In this document: positions 63,673 through 64,000 of the stretch, one piece after another
Layout: each line of letters begins with the position of its first letter
Position numbering within the stretch: position 1 is the stretch's first letter
Source of the DNA: CAVZCK01 sp963773735
GTDB lineage: Bacteria; Pseudomonadota; Alphaproteobacteria; Rhizobiales; Rhodomicrobiaceae
Assembly: GCA_963773735.1 (NCBI GenBank)
Contig: CAVZCK010000017.1
Location: 1-64,000 of the forward strand
Direction: 5' to 3'
Length of the DNA stretch: 64,000 nt
The notes under the pieces: model-generated
Seen by the model: the letters and a program-made list of their open reading frames with translations, nothing else
Databases searched by the model: none
What the model was told of the DNA's origin: nothing
Made by a program: the position numbers and the translations under genes

Positions 63673-64000
63673 TTAACACAGCGCGAGCGAGCGACTTCCG
63701 CTCAGTGCGACACCGCTGCGGGCCGGGCGGGCGCCCTGGCTGCGGAGGTTCGGCCGGACGGTCGCAGGAGTCACCAGCTTCTCAATCGGCACCGCCAGCA
63801 CCTGCGACAGCCGAGCCAAGCGGTCGCGCTCGGCGGCGAGCGGGCGATCGCCCGCGCCGACGATGGCGTGCACCTGCTGCAGCAGTTTCTTCCGCGCGTC
63901 TGCTTCCGGCACCATGGACGCAAGCGCCTCTACGGCACGCTCATGCTCGAGCTGCAGGACGAAGAACTGATCCCGCACAAGCACCTTGAACACTGCGAGC
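63673..64000 (-). CDS. DUF3141 family protein, C-terminal part (continues beyond window)
   Basis: The minus strand is open to the window edge and ends at 63673. It reads FKVLVRDQFFVLQLEHERAV then EALASMVPEADARKKLLQQV and RLARLSQVLAVPIEKL, resembling the helical tail of DUF3141 (PHA-synthase-like) proteins, which often precede pta-ackA in Hyphomicrobiales. The in-window part is ~106 residues; the catalytic alpha/beta-hydrolase region would be to the right. Assigned from tail and context only. Confidence 0.5.
   Translation of the reverse strand, partial: LAVFKVLVRDQFFVLQLEHERAVEALASMVPEADARKKLLQQVHAIVGAGDRPLAAERDRLARLSQVLAVPIEKLVTPATVRPNLRSQGARPARSGVALSGSRSLALC

Overview
The window looks like a chromosomal segment of a GC-rich alphaproteobacterium of the order Hyphomicrobiales (Rhizobiales). 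Pointers to this are a CsgH-type curli chaperone, a TAXI-type TRAP binding protein, a fused NuoE/NuoF-type formate dehydrogenase beta subunit, the acetate kinase / MaoC-phosphotransacetylase / DUF3141 cluster, and many rhizobial-style intergenic palindromes. I cannot name a genus. No rRNA, tRNA or CRISPR array was seen.

Layout. 1-2.3 kb: remnants of an M20 peptidase (as a direct repeat), a decayed hicAB pair and a frameshifted TAXI binding protein. 3-6.2 kb: a host-attachment-family protein facing a large acyl-CoA-ligase/GNAT protein. 6.2-12.5 kb: tandem palindromes, a PQQ-type sugar dehydrogenase with a cytochrome c, a CoA-transferase/acyl-CoA dehydrogenase pair, a lectin-like exported protein, CsgH and a molbindin. 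12.5-19.2 kb: membrane and SDR proteins, a MetE-like protein, and divergent oxyR/katG. 19.2-22.5 kb: an alpha/beta hydrolase, a VOC protein and two broken IS5 copies. 22.5-31 kb: a branched-chain-type ABC transporter, then a LacI regulator with two operators facing an M24 enzyme and an HIBADH-type dehydrogenase. 31.6-41.3 kb: a tungstate/molybdate and formate dehydrogenase island (tupBCA, an HTH/PBP regulator, moeA, mobA, fdsA, fdsB). 42.1-47.2 kb: an aspartate decarboxylase between two AspT-type antiporters. 47.3-53.5 kb: an RND pump, an AT-rich patch, a hybrid gene remnant and an AI-2E permease. 53.9-57.5 kb: a complete IS21 element, an IS66 end and a T7-like capsid fragment. 57.6-64 kb: a CPA1 antiporter, a DUF389 protein, a universal stress protein, ackA, a MaoC-Pta fusion and the tail of a DUF3141 protein.

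The clearest functional unit is 31.6-41.3 kb. It combines uptake of tungstate (or molybdate), cofactor maturation (MoeA, MobA), a candidate regulator and the NAD-dependent formate dehydrogenase that would use the metal. The aspT-asdA-aspT unit should decarboxylate aspartate to alanine while generating proton-motive force.

Many otherwise conserved genes carry one or more single-base frameshifts, especially at 0-2.4, 7.5-16, 18.3, 28.5-31 and 60.9-62.3 kb, while 36.9-50.5 kb is almost clean. Either the assembly has uncorrected indels or part of the window is decaying. Frameshifted genes are given here as one entry over their full reconstructed span.
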